Shown here: piece after piece, positions 63,026-64,000 of the stretch
Numbering within the stretch: position 1 is the first letter of the stretch
Layout: the number at the start of each line of letters is the position of its first letter
Assembly: GCA_019308905.1 (NCBI GenBank)
Contig: JAFDHF010000006.1
Location: forward strand, 30,222 to 94,221
Direction: 5' to 3'
Origin: Deltaproteobacteria bacterium
Lineage (GTDB): Bacteria > Desulfobacterota > BSN033 > WVXP01
Length of the DNA: 64,000 nucleotides
The notes under the pieces: model-generated
What the model saw: only the letters and a program-made list of their open reading frames with translations
Told to the model about the DNA's origin: nothing
Database searches by the model: none
Position numbers and translations under genes: made by a program

Positions 63026-63783
63026 CTCTCCTCCTGGCATCGATTGATCAGGCTGGCCGTGTATCCCGCACCGAAGCCGTTGTCTATGTTGACCACCGTC
63101 ACACCCGCGGCACAGGAATTCAGCATGCCCAGAAGGGCGGCCAGTCCCTTGAAGCTGGCCCCGTACCCGGTACTTGTGGGGACGGCGATGACAGGGCGAT
63201 CCACCAACCCCCCTACAACACTGGGCAGGGCCCCCTCCATACCTGCAACGACTATGAGGACATTGGCCCCCATGATTCTCTCACGGTGATGGAAAAGTCG
63301 ATGGATCCCCGCGACCCCCACGTCGCAGACCATTTCAACTTCGTTTCCCATCATCTCGGCCGTGATCATGGCCTCCTCGCCGACCTCCACGTCAGCCGTC
63401 CCGGCCGTAAGAATCAGAATCTTGCCCTTCCCCCTTTTCTCGACACGCTGCCGCACAAGGGTCGCCGTCCTGGACCTCCTGTGGTACTCCATCTCGGGGA
63501 AAACTTCCCGGAGACCCCTTGCCTTCTCCTCGCCGACACGGGTAATCAGGACATTCGCCCCTCTCTCGGTCATGTTACGTACAATAGAGGAGATCTGATC
63601 CTCGCTCTTCCCTTCTCCCATTATGACCTCGGGAAACCCGCGACGAAGCTGCCGGTGATGGTCTACGACGGCATCTCCGATATCCTCAAAAGGGAATCCC
63701 TTGAGGGCATGGAGCGCCTCCTCCACGGTTCGCTCGCCCTCCTTGACCTCCTCCAGGAGCCGTCTCAACTTCTGCTCGTCCAT
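63022..63783 (-). CDS. larB: nickel pincer cofactor biosynthesis protein LarB
   Basis: About 253 aa from ATG 63783 (SD GGAG). An N-terminal helical region (LRRLLEEVKEGERTVEEAL) precedes the AIR-carboxylase (PurE)-like domain with ILTAGTADVEVGEEAMITAEMMG, VVAGMEGALPSVVGGLVDRPVIAVPTSTGYGASFKGLAALLGMLNSCAAGVTVVNIDNGFGAG. It carboxylates nicotinic acid adenine dinucleotide in pincer-cofactor synthesis. larE and larA are not in the window. Confidence 0.94.
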   Translation of the reverse strand: MDEQKLRRLLEEVKEGERTVEEALHALKGFPFEDIGDAVVDHHRQLRRGFPEVIMGEGKSEDQISSIVRNMTERGANVLITRVGEEKARGLREVFPEMEYHRRSRTATLVRQRVEKRGKGKILILTAGTADVEVGEEAMITAEMMGNEVEMVCDVGVAGIHRLFHHRERIMGANVLIVVAGMEGALPSVVGGLVDRPVIAVPTSTGYGASFKGLAALLGMLNSCAAGVTVVNIDNGFGAGYTASLINRCQEER

Positions 63784-63865
63784 GGATTCTCCGCCGGGAC
63801 AAACCCCACCAGGCCGGTTCAGGCCTCGGGGGGGGTTCACCGGCTCGAAAAGGGGATTCCCAGGA

Positions 63866-63893
63866 ATTGTATTATCATTTATCCGAAAGTCAA
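63866..63893 (-). promoter_or_regulatory. promoter for the larB-larC operon
   Basis: Minus-strand TTGACT (63888-63893) and TACAAT (63866-63871), 16-bp spacer; start near 63859, leader about 75 nt. Confidence 0.65.
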
Positions 63894-63968
63894 GGAACAC
63901 AGGGTGGACTTTCCCCAGAATTTTGGAGGGTAGTGAGGTAAGTTATTGGGAGGCAAGGGGAAGCTGAT

Positions 63969-64000
63969 ATGAAGAAGTGGAAATGGAGGTTCCTCCTATG
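63969..64000 (+). CDS. start of a gene running off the right edge (partial)
   Basis: ATG at 63969 with a purine-rich SD region (GGGAGG, AAGGGGAAG) opens MKKWKWRFLLM, which looks like the beginning of a signal peptide or membrane anchor. Only about ten codons are visible. It is divergent from larB. Confidence 0.4.
   Translation, partial: MKKWKWRFLL

Overview
The window is a GC-rich, tightly packed bacterial chromosome segment. It looks like an anaerobic deltaproteobacterium-type organism (Desulfobacterota or a close relative). That guess rests on gene content: a four-part 2-oxoacid:ferredoxin oxidoreductase, a UbiD-family decarboxylase, a coenzyme B12-type acyl-CoA mutase, nickel-pincer cofactor genes (larB, larC), RicT, a TM1367-type cyclophilin-like protein, an archaeal-type ATP-dependent DNA ligase, and many AGG/AGA arginine codons. 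No rRNA, tRNA, CRISPR array, insertion sequence or phage gene was found. Promoters close to TTGACA-N16/17-TATAAT recur in front of the operons and helped fix several start codons.

Layout. 1-2650 (-): end of a peptide/nickel-family ABC transporter operon (binding protein, permease). 3050-13229 (-): a proteostasis block in transcription order hsp20, dnaK, ftsH, lon, a DUF1614 membrane protein, a DegP/HtrA protease and a DacZ-like diadenylate cyclase. 13531-14478 (+): a divergent NAD-synthase-like protein. 14550-16875 (-): a ferredoxin-class III cyclase fusion and MgtE. 17175-20654 (+): acyl-CoA operon (OB-fold protein, thiolase, PaaK-type ligase, VOC epimerase). 20908-30635 (+): a nine-gene catabolic and transport operon (class II aldolase, zinc dehydrogenase, FGGY kinase, Tat-exported binding protein, a ketol-acid-reductoisomerase-like protein with substituted active-site residues, and DppBCDF).

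30681-34944 (-): acyl-CoA mutase, GntR regulator, UbiD decarboxylase and a small protein. 35174-39515: a small conserved protein (+), then a minus-strand operon of alcohol dehydrogenase, NAD(P)HX repair enzyme and ATP-dependent DNA ligase. 39854-42282 (+): class III aminotransferase and phosphotriesterase-family hydrolase. 42327-42989 (-): nitroreductase. 43470-47551 (+): a poorly characterised operon with a membrane protein, a CYTH protein, a PAS/H-box protein lacking an ATPase domain, a coiled-coil protein and an exported protein.

47600-52502 (-): 2-oxoacid oxidoreductase operon with a fused FAD/NAD(P)/ferredoxin subunit. 52715-53392: two divergent tiny genes in an AT-rich gap, a lipoprotein (-) and a cysteine-rich protein (+). 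53398-55921 (-): hydrolase, PrmA, RsmE. 56205-60806 (+): tmk, holB, ricT, metG and a DUF721 protein. 60823-63783 (-): larB, membrane protein, cyclophilin-like protein, larC. The first codons of another gene lie at the right edge.

The most unusual items are the KARI-like protein inside the sugar/polyol-type operon, the CYTH/PAS operon, the 2Fe-2S cyclase whose purine-specifying lysine reads as glutamate, the divergent acyl-CoA mutase, and the placement of a c-di-AMP synthase in the proteostasis block. All residue alignments were made by eye against remembered family motifs; no search was run.
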